From positions 62,001 to 126,000 of the forward strand of contig CAWFLE010000003.1 of the NCBI GenBank assembly GCA_963816545.1: a DNA stretch of 64,000 nucleotides. The letters run 5' to 3'. The DNA comes from Albimonas sp963816545. Its GTDB lineage: Bacteria; Pseudomonadota; Alphaproteobacteria; Rhodobacterales; Rhodobacteraceae. A model generated the notes under the pieces. That model did no database searches. It had not been told where the DNA came from and saw nothing but the letters and a program-made list of their open reading frames with translations. Both the position numbers and the translations under genes were made by a program. Positions 30,197 to 38,992 of the stretch are shown piece by piece (the stretch's first letter is position 1; each line of letters begins with the position of its first letter).

Positions 30197-31075
30197 ATGC
30201 CTCGCAACCTGGACCTCACCTCCCTGCGCAGCTTCGCCATGGTGGCCGAGGCCGGCGGCGTCACCCGCGCGGCGGGCCGGCTGCACCTGACGCAGTCCGC
30301 GGTCTCGATGCAGTTGAAACGGCTGGAAGAAACCATCGGACAACCGCTGATCGACCGCACGGGCCGATCTCTCCAGCTCACCTCGCAGGGAGAGCTGCTG
30401 CTGAGCTACGCCAAGCGCATGATCGCCCTGAACGACGAGGCCTGGGGTCGTCTCACCGGGCAGGCCTTCGAGGGGGAGATCACCCTCGGCGTGCCGGCGG
30501 ACATCGTCTACCCGCACATCCCGCGGGTGCTTCAGCGCTTCGCCCGCGAATATCCGCGGGTGAAGGTGACGCTGGTCTCCTCCTACACGCGCCGCCTCCA
30601 TGCGCTGCGGGAGCGGGGCGAGGCCGACCTGATCCTGACCACCGAAATCAATCCGCGCCCGGGCGGCGAGACGCTGGACCGCCCCTCACTTGTCTGGGTC
30701 GGCGCGCCTGGCGGCTCGGCCTGGAGGGCGCGGCCCTTGCGGCTGGCGTTCGAGAACAACTGCATCTTCCGCGCCTCGGTGCAGGAGGCGCTGGACCAGG
30801 CCGGCATCCCTTGGGAAATGGCGGTGGAGTCGGAGACCACCCGGACCATCGAGGCGAGCGTCTCCGCCGACCTTGCGGTTCACGCCGCCATCGCGACCGC
30901 CATCGGGGCCCATCTGGAGGTGGTCCGCCACGGCGGCGCCCTGCCGGATCTTCCTGTCTACAACATCAACCTCTACCGCGCCGAGGGACCGGAGAACCCC
31001 CTCACCGAGGCTCTGGCCGGCTTCGTGAAGGACGCCTATCGCGGCGCCCAGGACCGGGTGCTGGCCGCGGAGTAG
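30197..31075 (+). CDS. LysR family transcriptional regulator
   Basis: A 292-aa regulator. The N-terminal winged HTH has LTSLRSFAMVAEAGGVTRAAGRLHLTQSAVSMQLKRLE. The effector-binding domain starts about residue 92 (GEITLGVPADIVYPHIP). The ATG at 30197 follows CGGAGG; earlier in-frame ATGs have no such site. The divergent DUF1127 gene is the probable target. Confidence 0.92.
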   Translation: MPRNLDLTSLRSFAMVAEAGGVTRAAGRLHLTQSAVSMQLKRLEETIGQPLIDRTGRSLQLTSQGELLLSYAKRMIALNDEAWGRLTGQAFEGEITLGVPADIVYPHIPRVLQRFAREYPRVKVTLVSSYTRRLHALRERGEADLILTTEINPRPGGETLDRPSLVWVGAPGGSAWRARPLRLAFENNCIFRASVQEALDQAGIPWEMAVESETTRTIEASVSADLAVHAAIATAIGAHLEVVRHGGALPDLPVYNINLYRAEGPENPLTEALAGFVKDAYRGAQDRVLAAE

Positions 31076-31090
31076 CGGCGCCGTCCCCTC

Positions 31091-32045
31091 TCAGGGCGTC
31101 ACCACCACCTTGCCGGTCGCCTTCCGCTCCCGCAGCAGGTCGAGCGCCTCGTTCGCCCGCTCCAGCGGCACGCGGTTGGAGACGTGAGGGCTGAGCCGCC
31201 CCTCCCGCCACCAGCCGATCAGGGTGCGCATGGAGCCGGCAAGCACCTCGGGCCGGAACTGCCGGTAGGCGCCCCAATAAAGGCCGATCACGGTCAGGTT
31301 CTTCACCAGCAAGATGTTGGCCGGGATCTGCGGCACGTCGCCGGAGGCGAAGCCGATGGGCAGAAGGCGCGCCTCCGGCCGGCAGGCGCGCATCGCCGCC
31401 TTCCACTGGTCGCCTCCCACCGGGTCATAGACCACGTCGAGTCCCGCCGAGCGCGAGGCACCGCTCCCGGATGTCTTCGCTATCGGAATCGATCACATGG
31501 TCCGCGCCGGCGGCCTTCGCGATCTCCAGCCGCTCCGGCCCGCGGGCGCAGGCGATCACCTCGGCGCCCATGAGCTTGCCGATCTCCACCGCCGTCAGCC
31601 CCACCCCTCCGGCGGCGCCGAGAACCAGCAGACGCTCGCCCGGCTGCATCCGCGCGCGATGGTCCAGCGCGACGTGGGAGGTGCCGTAGGCGATCTGGAA
31701 GCTCGCGGCGATCTCGGCGGGCATGCCCTCGGGAACCGGCGTGCAGACCGCCTCCGGCGCCACGGCGTATTCGGCGAAGCCGTCGGAGGCGAGGGCGGCC
31801 ACGCGGGTTCCTGGCGCGAGCGTCGCGCCCTCGCCGACCGCGTCCACGATCCCGCCCAGCTCTGCGCCGGGCGCGAAGGGAAGGTCCTGCTTTTCCTGAT
31901 ACTTGCCCTGCACCTTTAGCACGTCCGCGAAGTTCACGCCGCAGGCTTCCACGCGGATGCGGACCTCGCCTGGGCCGGGCTCCGGCAGGGGGACGTCGTC
32001 GAGGACGAGGGCCGAGTTCAGGGCGTGCAGGCGCATGGCGCGCAT
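31091..32045 (-). CDS. NADPH:quinone oxidoreductase-like MDR enzyme (frameshifted)
   Basis: About 317 aa once joined. The N-terminal GroES-like domain has EVRIRVEACGVNFADVLK and PGAELGGIVDAVGEG. The Rossmann domain has LVLGAAGGVGLTAVEIGK, and the C-terminus reads VYDPVGGDQWKAAM, LVKNLTVIGLYWGAY and ERKATGKVVVTP. The frame changes near 31440, at the LGG-LDVVYDPVGG junction. It is zinc-free and close to the QOR/YhdH-type quinone reductases. GGAAGGAGACG precedes the ATG. It converges on the LysR gene with 15 bp between stops. Confidence 0.87.
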
Positions 32046-32091
32046 GGGCGTCTCCTTCCGCTGGTCGGGCGGAACTATGGCGGAGGGAAGG

Positions 32092-32565
32092 TCACTCCGC
32101 CAGCGGCTCCGCCGGATCGCCAAGGCGCAGGAGGCCGGGCGCAAGCACCTCCGCCGTGATCCCGCCATGGCCGCGCAGGGCGGAGTAGCCGCCGGGGCCC
32201 AGCGCCTCCTCCATCCGCGAGCAGGGGGCGCAGGGGCCGGCGACCCGCACCACGGCCTCCCCGATCCGCAGCCGCCGCCCCCGAAGGGCCGTGAGGTTAA
32301 GGCCCGAGACCGCGAGGTTGCGGCGCAGATCGCCGAACCCGGCCTCCGGCGCGCGGGCGAGGGCGCGGATCACCGGCAGATGCTCGGCCTGGATCAGGGT
32401 CAGCGCACGCTTGCCGGGAGAGGCGTGGTCGCCCTCCAGCCCGTCGAAGCCGAGCCGCGCAGCCTCGACCGCCTGCACCGGCGCGCGGCGCGCAGGACGC
32501 AGGCCGATCCACTCGATTCGGCCGGGGCCGGCATGGCGGGCGATGAGCTCGGCGAGCGTCTCCAT
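32092..32565 (-). CDS. MOSC domain protein
   Basis: A 157-aa single MOSC domain, the C-terminal module of molybdenum-cofactor sulfurases. It has GLEGDHASPGKRALTLIQAEHL, NLAVSGLNLTALRGRRLRIGEAVV and the conserved cysteine segment CAPCSRMEEALGPGGY. It may transfer sulfur or process a Moco-related substrate. It is 46 bp downstream of the oxidoreductase start, same strand. Confidence 0.88.
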   Translation of the reverse strand: METLAELIARHAGPGRIEWIGLRPARRAPVQAVEAARLGFDGLEGDHASPGKRALTLIQAEHLPVIRALARAPEAGFGDLRRNLAVSGLNLTALRGRRLRIGEAVVRVAGPCAPCSRMEEALGPGGYSALRGHGGITAEVLAPGLLRLGDPAEPLAE

Positions 32566-32648
32566 GGCGCCGGAGGATGGCGCCCGCGCCGCCCGCCGCA
32601 AGCCCCGTCGGCGGGACGAGGCGCCGGCCGGAGGCGCGAACCGCGGAG

Positions 32649-32698
32649 CGCGCCGCGGGCGAGACGGCGGCCGGAGGCGGGACGGCAGGCGCGGCGCC
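32649..32698 (+). repeat. ~50-bp core repeat, copy 3
   Basis: CGCGCCGCGGGC through GCGGCGCC, within tandem unit 1. Confidence 0.6.
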
Positions 32699-32763
32699 CG
32701 CCCCGCCCGCCGCAAGCTCCGCCGGCGGCGGCCCATGCCGGCCACAGGCCCCGGCCCATGGCA

Positions 32764-32814
32764 CGCGCCGCGGGCGAGACCCTTGGCCGCAGGCGCGACG
32801 GCCGGCGCGGCGCC
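32764..32814 (+). repeat. ~50-bp core repeat, copy 4
   Basis: CGCGCCGCGGGCGAG, then GGCGCGACGGCCGGCGCGG, then CGCC; closest to copy 1 at 3160. Confidence 0.65.
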
Positions 32815-32896
32815 CGGGCCGGAGGCGCGGTTCCGCTCGACCGGCCGCTGCGGTGCAGCATAGACTTCGCGGCGCAACGGCAAGGAGGGACGGCGA

Positions 32897-33931
32897 ATGG
32901 AAGACCAGGCGACCCGCGAGGCGTTCGTGAAGCAGGCGGAGGCTTGCGAGAGCCTGGGCTCGCCCTTCACCGGCCGGCTGCTGCGGGGGCTCGCCGCCGC
33001 CATGACCGGCGAGGGCGCGCTGGAGGCGCGCATCCTCGGCTGGAGGGGCGACCCGGTGGCGGATGCGCTGGCGCTCAGGGTGGCGGGGGCGCTGCACGGG
33101 CTCGCGCGTTCGAGCCTCGCGCCCGAGTTGGAGCGGGCGTGGCCGCCGGAGCCGGAGGGCCATCCGGCGGAGGCGGCGCGGGAGGCCTTCGCCCGCCATG
33201 AGGCATGGCTCGCCCCGTGGCTCGACGGGCCGCCGCAGACCAACGAGGTCGCCCGGTCCGGGGCCCTTCTGGGCGGCGCGCTGGCCCTGGCCGCGCGGGT
33301 GAAGATGCCGCTGGAGTGGCTGGAGATCGGCGCCTCGGCCGGGCTGAACCAGAACTTCGACCGCTTCCGCTATGACTTCGGCGAGGGCCGCGGCTGGGGC
33401 GATCCCGAGGCGCGGGTGGTCGTGCGGCAGGCGTGGCGGGGGAGCCCGCCGCCGGACGCGCCCCTTGATGTGGCGGCGCGGGCGGCGGTGGACGTGGCGC
33501 CGCTCGACCCTACCGACCCGCGCACCCGCGCCCGGCTGATGGCCTATATCTGGCCCGATCAACCGGAGCGGCTGGCGCGCACCGGTGCGGCGCTGGAGGA
33601 GATCCTGGCCCATCCGCGGCCGGTGAAGCGGGGGGACGCCGCAGCTTGGGTGGAGGCGCGGCTCGCCGCCCCGCAGGCGGAGGGGACGGCGCGCACGCTC
33701 GTCCACACCATCATGTGGCAGTACATGCCCGCAGGGACGCAGGGCGCCATCCGTGCGGCGATGGAGCGGGCCGGGGCGGCGGCGACCGCGGCACGTCCCC
33801 TCGCGTGGCTGAGCATGGAGCCGGACGCTGCGACGGGCTCGGCGGCGCTGTCGCTGACGCTCTGGCCGGGGGGCGAGGCGCTGGCGCTGGCGCGGGCGGA
33901 CTTCCACGGCCGCTGGGTGGACTGGGCCTAA
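32897..33931 (+). CDS. DUF2332 family protein
   Basis: A 344-aa cytoplasmic protein. Family landmarks are the N-terminal EAFVKQAEACESLGSPFTGRLL, the central LEWLEIGASAGLNQNFDRFRYDF, MAYIWPDQPERLART, and VHTIMWQYMP near the C-terminus. DUF2332 has no assigned reaction; the GASAGLNL-type glycine motif hints at a nucleotide- or SAM-like binding fold, which is speculative. Confidence 0.9.
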   Translation: MEDQATREAFVKQAEACESLGSPFTGRLLRGLAAAMTGEGALEARILGWRGDPVADALALRVAGALHGLARSSLAPELERAWPPEPEGHPAEAAREAFARHEAWLAPWLDGPPQTNEVARSGALLGGALALAARVKMPLEWLEIGASAGLNQNFDRFRYDFGEGRGWGDPEARVVVRQAWRGSPPPDAPLDVAARAAVDVAPLDPTDPRTRARLMAYIWPDQPERLARTGAALEEILAHPRPVKRGDAAAWVEARLAAPQAEGTARTLVHTIMWQYMPAGTQGAIRAAMERAGAAATAARPLAWLSMEPDAATGSAALSLTLWPGGEALALARADFHGRWVDWA

Positions 33932-34053
33932 GCCTCTCTCCGCGCGAAGCGCGCCGGCGCCCTTCGCGCTCCGGGCCGGGCCTGCGCTTGCCATGCGGGC
34001 GCGGCGCGGCGATACGGGACGCGAGGGCGACGCGCCGCCAGGGGGGCATTCGG

Positions 34054-35334
34054 ATGCTGCGGTTTCTGTTCTGGTTCATCGTGCTGGCGGTCATCGCAGC
34101 GCCGCTCGCGTTCCTCGCGCTTGCGCTGGAGCCGGAGCCGGTGCTGCCGCAGACCGACGCGCTGACGCCCGCGCAGGCGGCGGAATCCAAGGCGCTGGTC
34201 AAGCGGGCGCGGGAGACGGCCAACGGCGAGGGCTCGCGCGTGCTGACCGCCTCCCGGCGGGAGCTGGACGGGCTGATCGCCACCGGCGCGCGCGTGGCCC
34301 CGAGCCTGCGGGGCCGGACCGAGATCGGCGCGGACGGGGTGAAGGTGGCGCTGGCCGTGCAGCCACCGATGCTGGATGCGCTGGGGTGGGTCAACCTGCG
34401 GGCGGAGGTGGCGCCGTCTCAGGACGGGCTCGACGTGCGCTCGATCCGGCTGGGGCGGATGGATCTGCCGCCCGAAACCACGCTGGCGGTGCTGCGCTGG
34501 GCGGCGGATGCGGTGTCGGACGTGCCGATCGGGACGCTGCTGGTGGATTCGGTGCGGTCGGTGGAGACGCGGGGAGGCGAGCTGCGCCTCGCCATCGCGC
34601 CGCAGCCGGAGGGGGAGGGCTCGCTCTTCGCGCGGGTGATGGACGGGGTGCGGCAGGCGGCGGGGATGGCCGGGGGCTCGGCCGTGCAGGCGCATTACGA
34701 CGCGATGGCGGAGGCGGCGGCGGCCGGCAGGCTGAACGGCGCGGGGCCGGCGACGCCCTGGTTCCGCTACGCGGTGGCGCGGGTGGCCGAGGCGGGGCAT
34801 GAAAGCGCGGAGGCGGCCCGCGAAGACATGAAGGCCGCGATCATGGCCCTGGCGGCCCATTGCGGAGACCCCAAGCCGATCCGTCAGGTGGCGGGAGAGT
34901 TCGAGACCTCGGAGCCCTCGAAATGCCGGGGCACGACCTTCGCGGGGCGCAAGGACCTGCGGAAGCACTTCCTGCTCTCGGCCGCCTTCGCCGCGGCCGG
35001 CGGCAGCGCCCTGAGCTTCGGCTTCGGCGAGGTGAAGGAGCTGGTGGACGCGAGCGGCGGCGGCTCGGGCTTCAGCTTCGACGACGTGGCCGCGGATCGC
35101 TCCGGGATCGCCTGGGCGGAGACGCTGCTGGCGGCGGAGCCTTCGGAGCTGGGGACGCTGGCGGAGATGTCGGAGCGGGAGTCGGCGATCATGACCTCGA
35201 TCGAGGGGCTGCCGTCCTTCATGCAGCAGCCGGAGTTCGAGGCGAAGTTCGGGGGCGTGGACACGCCTCGCTACAAGGCGCAGGTGGAGGAGATCGACGC
35301 CCGGATCGCGGCGCTTCCGATCCACGCGCGCTGA
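34054..35334 (+). CDS. Membrane-anchored protein of unknown function
   Basis: A 426-aa protein that I do not recognise. It has one N-terminal transmembrane helix (residues 3-25), then an extracytoplasmic part rich in Ala/Glu/Arg. Residues 40-75 read ESKALVKRARETANGEG with SRRELDGLIATGARVAPSLRGR, a pattern seen in conserved proteins that follow a lysine/arginine-rich stalk. Beta-strand-like repeats follow (EIGADGVKVALAVQPP). The C-terminal half is helical and has two cysteines (HCGD, SKCRG). The next gene, typA, is co-directional after 222 bp. Confidence 0.6.
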   Translation: MLRFLFWFIVLAVIAAPLAFLALALEPEPVLPQTDALTPAQAAESKALVKRARETANGEGSRVLTASRRELDGLIATGARVAPSLRGRTEIGADGVKVALAVQPPMLDALGWVNLRAEVAPSQDGLDVRSIRLGRMDLPPETTLAVLRWAADAVSDVPIGTLLVDSVRSVETRGGELRLAIAPQPEGEGSLFARVMDGVRQAAGMAGGSAVQAHYDAMAEAAAAGRLNGAGPATPWFRYAVARVAEAGHESAEAAREDMKAAIMALAAHCGDPKPIRQVAGEFETSEPSKCRGTTFAGRKDLRKHFLLSAAFAAAGGSALSFGFGEVKELVDASGGGSGFSFDDVAADRSGIAWAETLLAAEPSELGTLAEMSERESAIMTSIEGLPSFMQQPEFEAKFGGVDTPRYKAQVEEIDARIAALPIHAR

Positions 35335-35556
35335 CGGATGCAAGACGGCCCCGCCCGCTCAAGGGGCGGGCTCGGAGGCCGGGGCCTCGGCGCAGGCGGG
35401 GCGGGTTGCGCGACGGCCGGAGGAGGCGCCGGGGGCGCCGACCCGAGGGGGGCGCGGCGACGGGGCGCTTGCCGCGGCGCAACATTTCAGGCAAGGGCGG
35501 TCCGACCGCCGGCGTCCCCGGGACGCGGGCCCATGCCTCCTGTCCGGATACGTTAC

Positions 35557-37387
35557 ATGCAGCTTCGCAACATCGCCATCATCGCGCACGTCGACCACGG
35601 CAAGACCACGCTGGTGGACAACCTCCTGCGCCAGTCCGGCGCCTTCCGCGAGAATCAGGCCGTCGCCGAGCGCGCCATGGACTCGAACGACCTGGAGCGG
35701 GAGCGCGGGATCACCATCCTCGCCAAGGCCACCTCGGTCGAGTGGGAGGGCGCGCGCGTCAACATCGTCGACACGCCCGGCCACGCCGATTTCGGCGGCG
35801 AGGTGGAGCGGATCCTCAGCATGGTCGACGGCGCCATCCTGCTGGTGGACGCGGCCGAGGGGCCGATGCCGCAGACCAAGTTCGTGACCCAGAAGGCGCT
35901 GCGCCTCGGGCTGCGGCCCATCGTGGTGCTCAACAAGGTCGACAAGCCGGAGGCCGACCCGGACCGCGCGCTGGACGAGGTGTTCGACATGTTCGCCGCG
36001 CTGGATGCCGACGAGCACCAGCTGGATTTCCCGGTCCTCTACGCCTCGGGCCGCGCCGGCTGGGCGGACGATGAGCTGGACGGGCCGCGCCAGGATCTGA
36101 ACGCCCTGTTCCGCATGGTGATGAAGCATGTGCCCGAGCCCAGGCAGGTCGCGCATGTGGAGGAGCCGTTCTCCATGCTCGCCACCACGCTGGAGGCGGA
36201 CCCGTTCATCGGGCGCCTGCTGACCGGGCGGGTGGAGACGGGCCGGATCGTGGCCGGGGCCACCATCAAGGCCATGCGGCCGCGGCGGGACGGAGATGGA
36301 GCGGTTCCGCGTCTCCAAGCTTCTCGCGTTCCGGGGGCTCGGCCGTCAGCCGGTCGAAAGCGCCGAGGCGGGGGACATCGTCGCCATCGCCGGCCTCTCC
36401 AAGGCCACCGTGGCGGACACGCTCTGCGACCCGTCGATCAGCAAGCCGCTGGAAGCGCAGCCGATCGACCCGCCGACCATCGCGGTGACCTTCTCGATCA
36501 ACGACAGCCCGCTCGCGGGGCGCGACGGGGACAAGGTGCAGTCCCGCGTGATCCGCGACCGGCTGATGCGGGAGGCGGAGGGCAACGTCGCCATCCGCAT
36601 CTCGGAGACCGAGGACAAGGACGCCTTCGAGGTGGCGGGCCGGGGCGAGCTGCAGCTCGGCGTGCTGATCGAGAACATGCGCCGTGAGGGGTTCGAGCTG
36701 TCGGTCTCGCGCCCGCGGGTGATGATGAAGGAGGAGGGCGGCAAGCGCCTGGAGCCCATCGAGGAAGTCACCGTCGACGTGGACGACGAGCACTCCGGCG
36801 CGGTGGTGGACAAGCTCTCCCAGCGCAAGGCGGAGATGACCGAGATGCGGCCCTCGGGCGGGGGCAAGACGCGGATCGTGTTCCTCGCGCCCTCGCGCGG
36901 GCTGATCGGCTATCATGGGGAGTTCCTGACGGACACGCGCGGCACGGGCATCCTGAACCGGGTGTTCCATGGCTGGGCCGAGTGGAAGGGGCCGATCCCG
37001 GGGCGGCGCCACGGCGTGCTGATCTCCATGGAGAACGGGGACAGCGTGCCCTACGCGCTGTTCAACCTGGAGGATCGCGGCCGTCTCATCATCGGGTCGG
37101 GCGAACCGGTCTACCAGGGCATGATCATCGGCGAAAACGCGCGCCCCGGCGATCTGGACGTGAACCCGCTGAAGGGCAAGAAGCTGAGCAACGTCCGCGC
37201 CTCGGGCAAGGACGAGGCGGTGGTGCTGACCACCCCCCGCCGCTTCGCGCTGGAGGAGGCGATCGCCTTCATCGAGCCGGACGAGCTGGTGGAAGTTACG
37301 CCCAATGCGATTCGCTTGCGTAAGCGTCACCTGGACCCGCATGACCGCAAACGCGAAGCCCGGGCCGCGTCCGTCGGCGCCGCCTGA
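35557..37387 (+). CDS. typA: Ribosome-associated GTPase TypA/BipA (frameshifted)
   Basis: A translational GTPase assisting 50S assembly and stress responses. The G domain has AHVDHGKTTL (G1), RGITI (G2), DTPGH (G3) and NKVDK (G4). Domain II starts FSMLATTLEADPFIGR. The frame changes at about 36275-36292 in a G/C-rich run (KAMRPRRDG versus RDGTEMERFRVSKL). After it come the EF-G-like domains and the TypA-specific C-terminus (SRGLIGYHGEFLTDTRGTGI, NLEDRGRLIIGSGE). Start is MQLRNIAIIAHVDHG at 35557. Confidence 0.95.
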
Positions 37388-37627
37388 CGCTGCGGCTACC
37401 CGCAAGGTTGGCGCATATTGCGACAACCTTGCGACAGCCTGACGCGTTCAACCCCCGGTGTCGCATTGTGCGCGGGCGGTTCTTGTTGCTAAAGTGGTCG
37501 GCAAGCGTACCGGTGTCCGGGCGGCCCGTGTTGCGTATTTGCGGCCAGCGCTCAACGTGCGAAGACACGTAAGCCTGATAGCTCGGAGCGACCATCGAGT
37601 TCGAGTGTAGTCAGGAGCAACAATATA

Positions 37628-38014
37628 ATGAAGCACCCCGTAGACGCGCACGTGGGGAAACGTGTGCGCCACCGGCGCTGGATGTTGGGGATGACCCAAC
37701 AACAGCTCGGGGATCTGGTGGGAATCAAGTTTCAGCAGATCCAGAAGTACGAGACCGGGATGAACCGGATCAGCGCCTCGCGGTTGTGGGACATCGCCAA
37801 GGCCCTGGACGTTCCGATCAACTACTTCTTCGAGGGCCTGGACGCCGATGCGCTGGAGGAGGCCGCCGTGGGGACGGCGGACGGCTCCCGCGCCCGCGGC
37901 GATCTTCTGGCCGACAAGGAGGCGCTGGAGCTGGTCCGGTCGTACTACGCTATCCCGGAGAACCAGCGCCGCCGCCTGTTCGACCTCGCGAGGGTCCTCA
38001 GCGACGCCGCCTGA
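37628..38014 (+). CDS. XRE family transcriptional regulator
   Basis: A 128-aa regulator with an N-terminal HTH: HVGKRVRHRRWMLGMTQQQLGDLVG and IKFQQIQKYETGMNRISASRLWDIAKALDVP. The C-terminal helical part is EALELVRSYYAIPENQRRRLFDLARVL. Near-identical domain layouts are widespread in Rhodobacterales and Caulobacterales, where the regulon is poorly defined. The 240-bp upstream gap holds no other gene and probably contains its control region. Confidence 0.92.
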   Translation: MKHPVDAHVGKRVRHRRWMLGMTQQQLGDLVGIKFQQIQKYETGMNRISASRLWDIAKALDVPINYFFEGLDADALEEAAVGTADGSRARGDLLADKEALELVRSYYAIPENQRRRLFDLARVLSDAA

Positions 38015-38131
38015 AAGGGGAACGCCTGACGCGGCAGGTCCGAAGGCATGGCGCCCGGACAGGCCAGGGACTAGGGTGACGGGCGACGCCGGGTGGGGAC
38101 CCGGCCAGCCAAGGGACGTTCACCGTAATCC

Positions 38132-38938
38132 ATGAGCGCATCAGCGATCCCGCCGCGGCGTCCAGCCGCGATGGAAACCGCGCACCGGGCCGCCGACGCG
38201 GCCCGGGCGCCCTGCCTGGCCCATTTCCGCGCCGAGGGGCTGTCGGCCGCTAACAAGGACGGCGCGGGCTACGATCCCGTCACCGCCGCGGACCGCGAGG
38301 CCGAGGCCGCCATCCGCGCCGTGCTGGCGCGGGAACGGCCCGAGGACGGCGTGCTGGGCGAGGAGACGGGCCGGACCGAGGGCTCCTCCGGCGCGGTCTG
38401 GGTGGTGGACCCCATCGACGGCACGCGCGCCTTCCTGATCGGGGCCCCGACCTGGGGCGTGCTGATCGGCCTTCGCGACGGCGGCCGGCCCGTGCTCGGG
38501 CTGATGGACCAGCCGCATGTGGGCGAGCGGTTCTGGGGCGACGGCGCCGAGGCCTGGGTCAGACGCGACGGCGGAGAGCCGCGACCGCTGCGGACGCGCA
38601 CCGGCGTTGGGCTCGCGGAGGCGCGGCTGTGCTCGACATTCCCTGAAGTCGGAAGCGCCGAGGAGCGCGCCGCGTTCGAGCGGGTGCGGGACCGGGTTCG
38701 TCTGGTGCGCTACGGGATGGACTGCACCGGCTATGCGCTGCTGGCGGCGGGGGGCGTCGACCTGGTGGTCGAGGCCGGGCTGCACGCCTACGACATCCAG
38801 GCGCTGATCCCGATCATCGAGGGTGCGGGCGGCGTGGTCACCACCTGGGACGGGGGGGACCCGCAGGACGGCGGGCGGATCCTCGCGGCCGGCAGCCGGG
38901 CGCTGCACGCGGAAGCGATGGCGCTTCTGGCGGGCTGA
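38132..38938 (+). CDS. hisN: Inositol monophosphatase-like histidinol-phosphatase
   Basis: A 268-aa IMPase-fold phosphatase. Metal-site motifs are GEETG (near 75), VVDPIDGTRAFLIG (near 92-105) and DIQALIPIIEGAGG (near 230). The DPIDGTRAF form and the short N-terminus fit the alphaproteobacterial HisN group that dephosphorylates histidinol phosphate, though other sugar phosphates are possible. Confidence 0.85.
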   Translation: MSASAIPPRRPAAMETAHRAADAARAPCLAHFRAEGLSAANKDGAGYDPVTAADREAEAAIRAVLARERPEDGVLGEETGRTEGSSGAVWVVDPIDGTRAFLIGAPTWGVLIGLRDGGRPVLGLMDQPHVGERFWGDGAEAWVRRDGGEPRPLRTRTGVGLAEARLCSTFPEVGSAEERAAFERVRDRVRLVRYGMDCTGYALLAAGGVDLVVEAGLHAYDIQALIPIIEGAGGVVTTWDGGDPQDGGRILAAGSRALHAEAMALLAG

Positions 38939-38992
38939 ACGCGACGGGGCGGCGGACGCACCCAATCCGCGCCCGCAGCCGGCCTCAGCCGC

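Larger units (their letters stand above)
32579..32830. repeat. Imperfect ~115-bp tandem repeat, about 2.2 copies
   Basis: GGCGCCCGCGCCGCCCGCCG (CAAGC follows) at 32579 recurs at 32693 with one substitution, and GGCGCCCG begins again at 32809. CGCCGCGGGCGAGAC recurs at 32651 and 32766. Spacing is 114-116 bp. Confidence 0.75.
32566..32896. other. 331-bp intergenic region filled by a tandem repeat
   Basis: No gene supported. Most of it is an imperfect ~115-bp tandem repeat that includes two copies of the dispersed core repeat. Confidence 0.7.
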
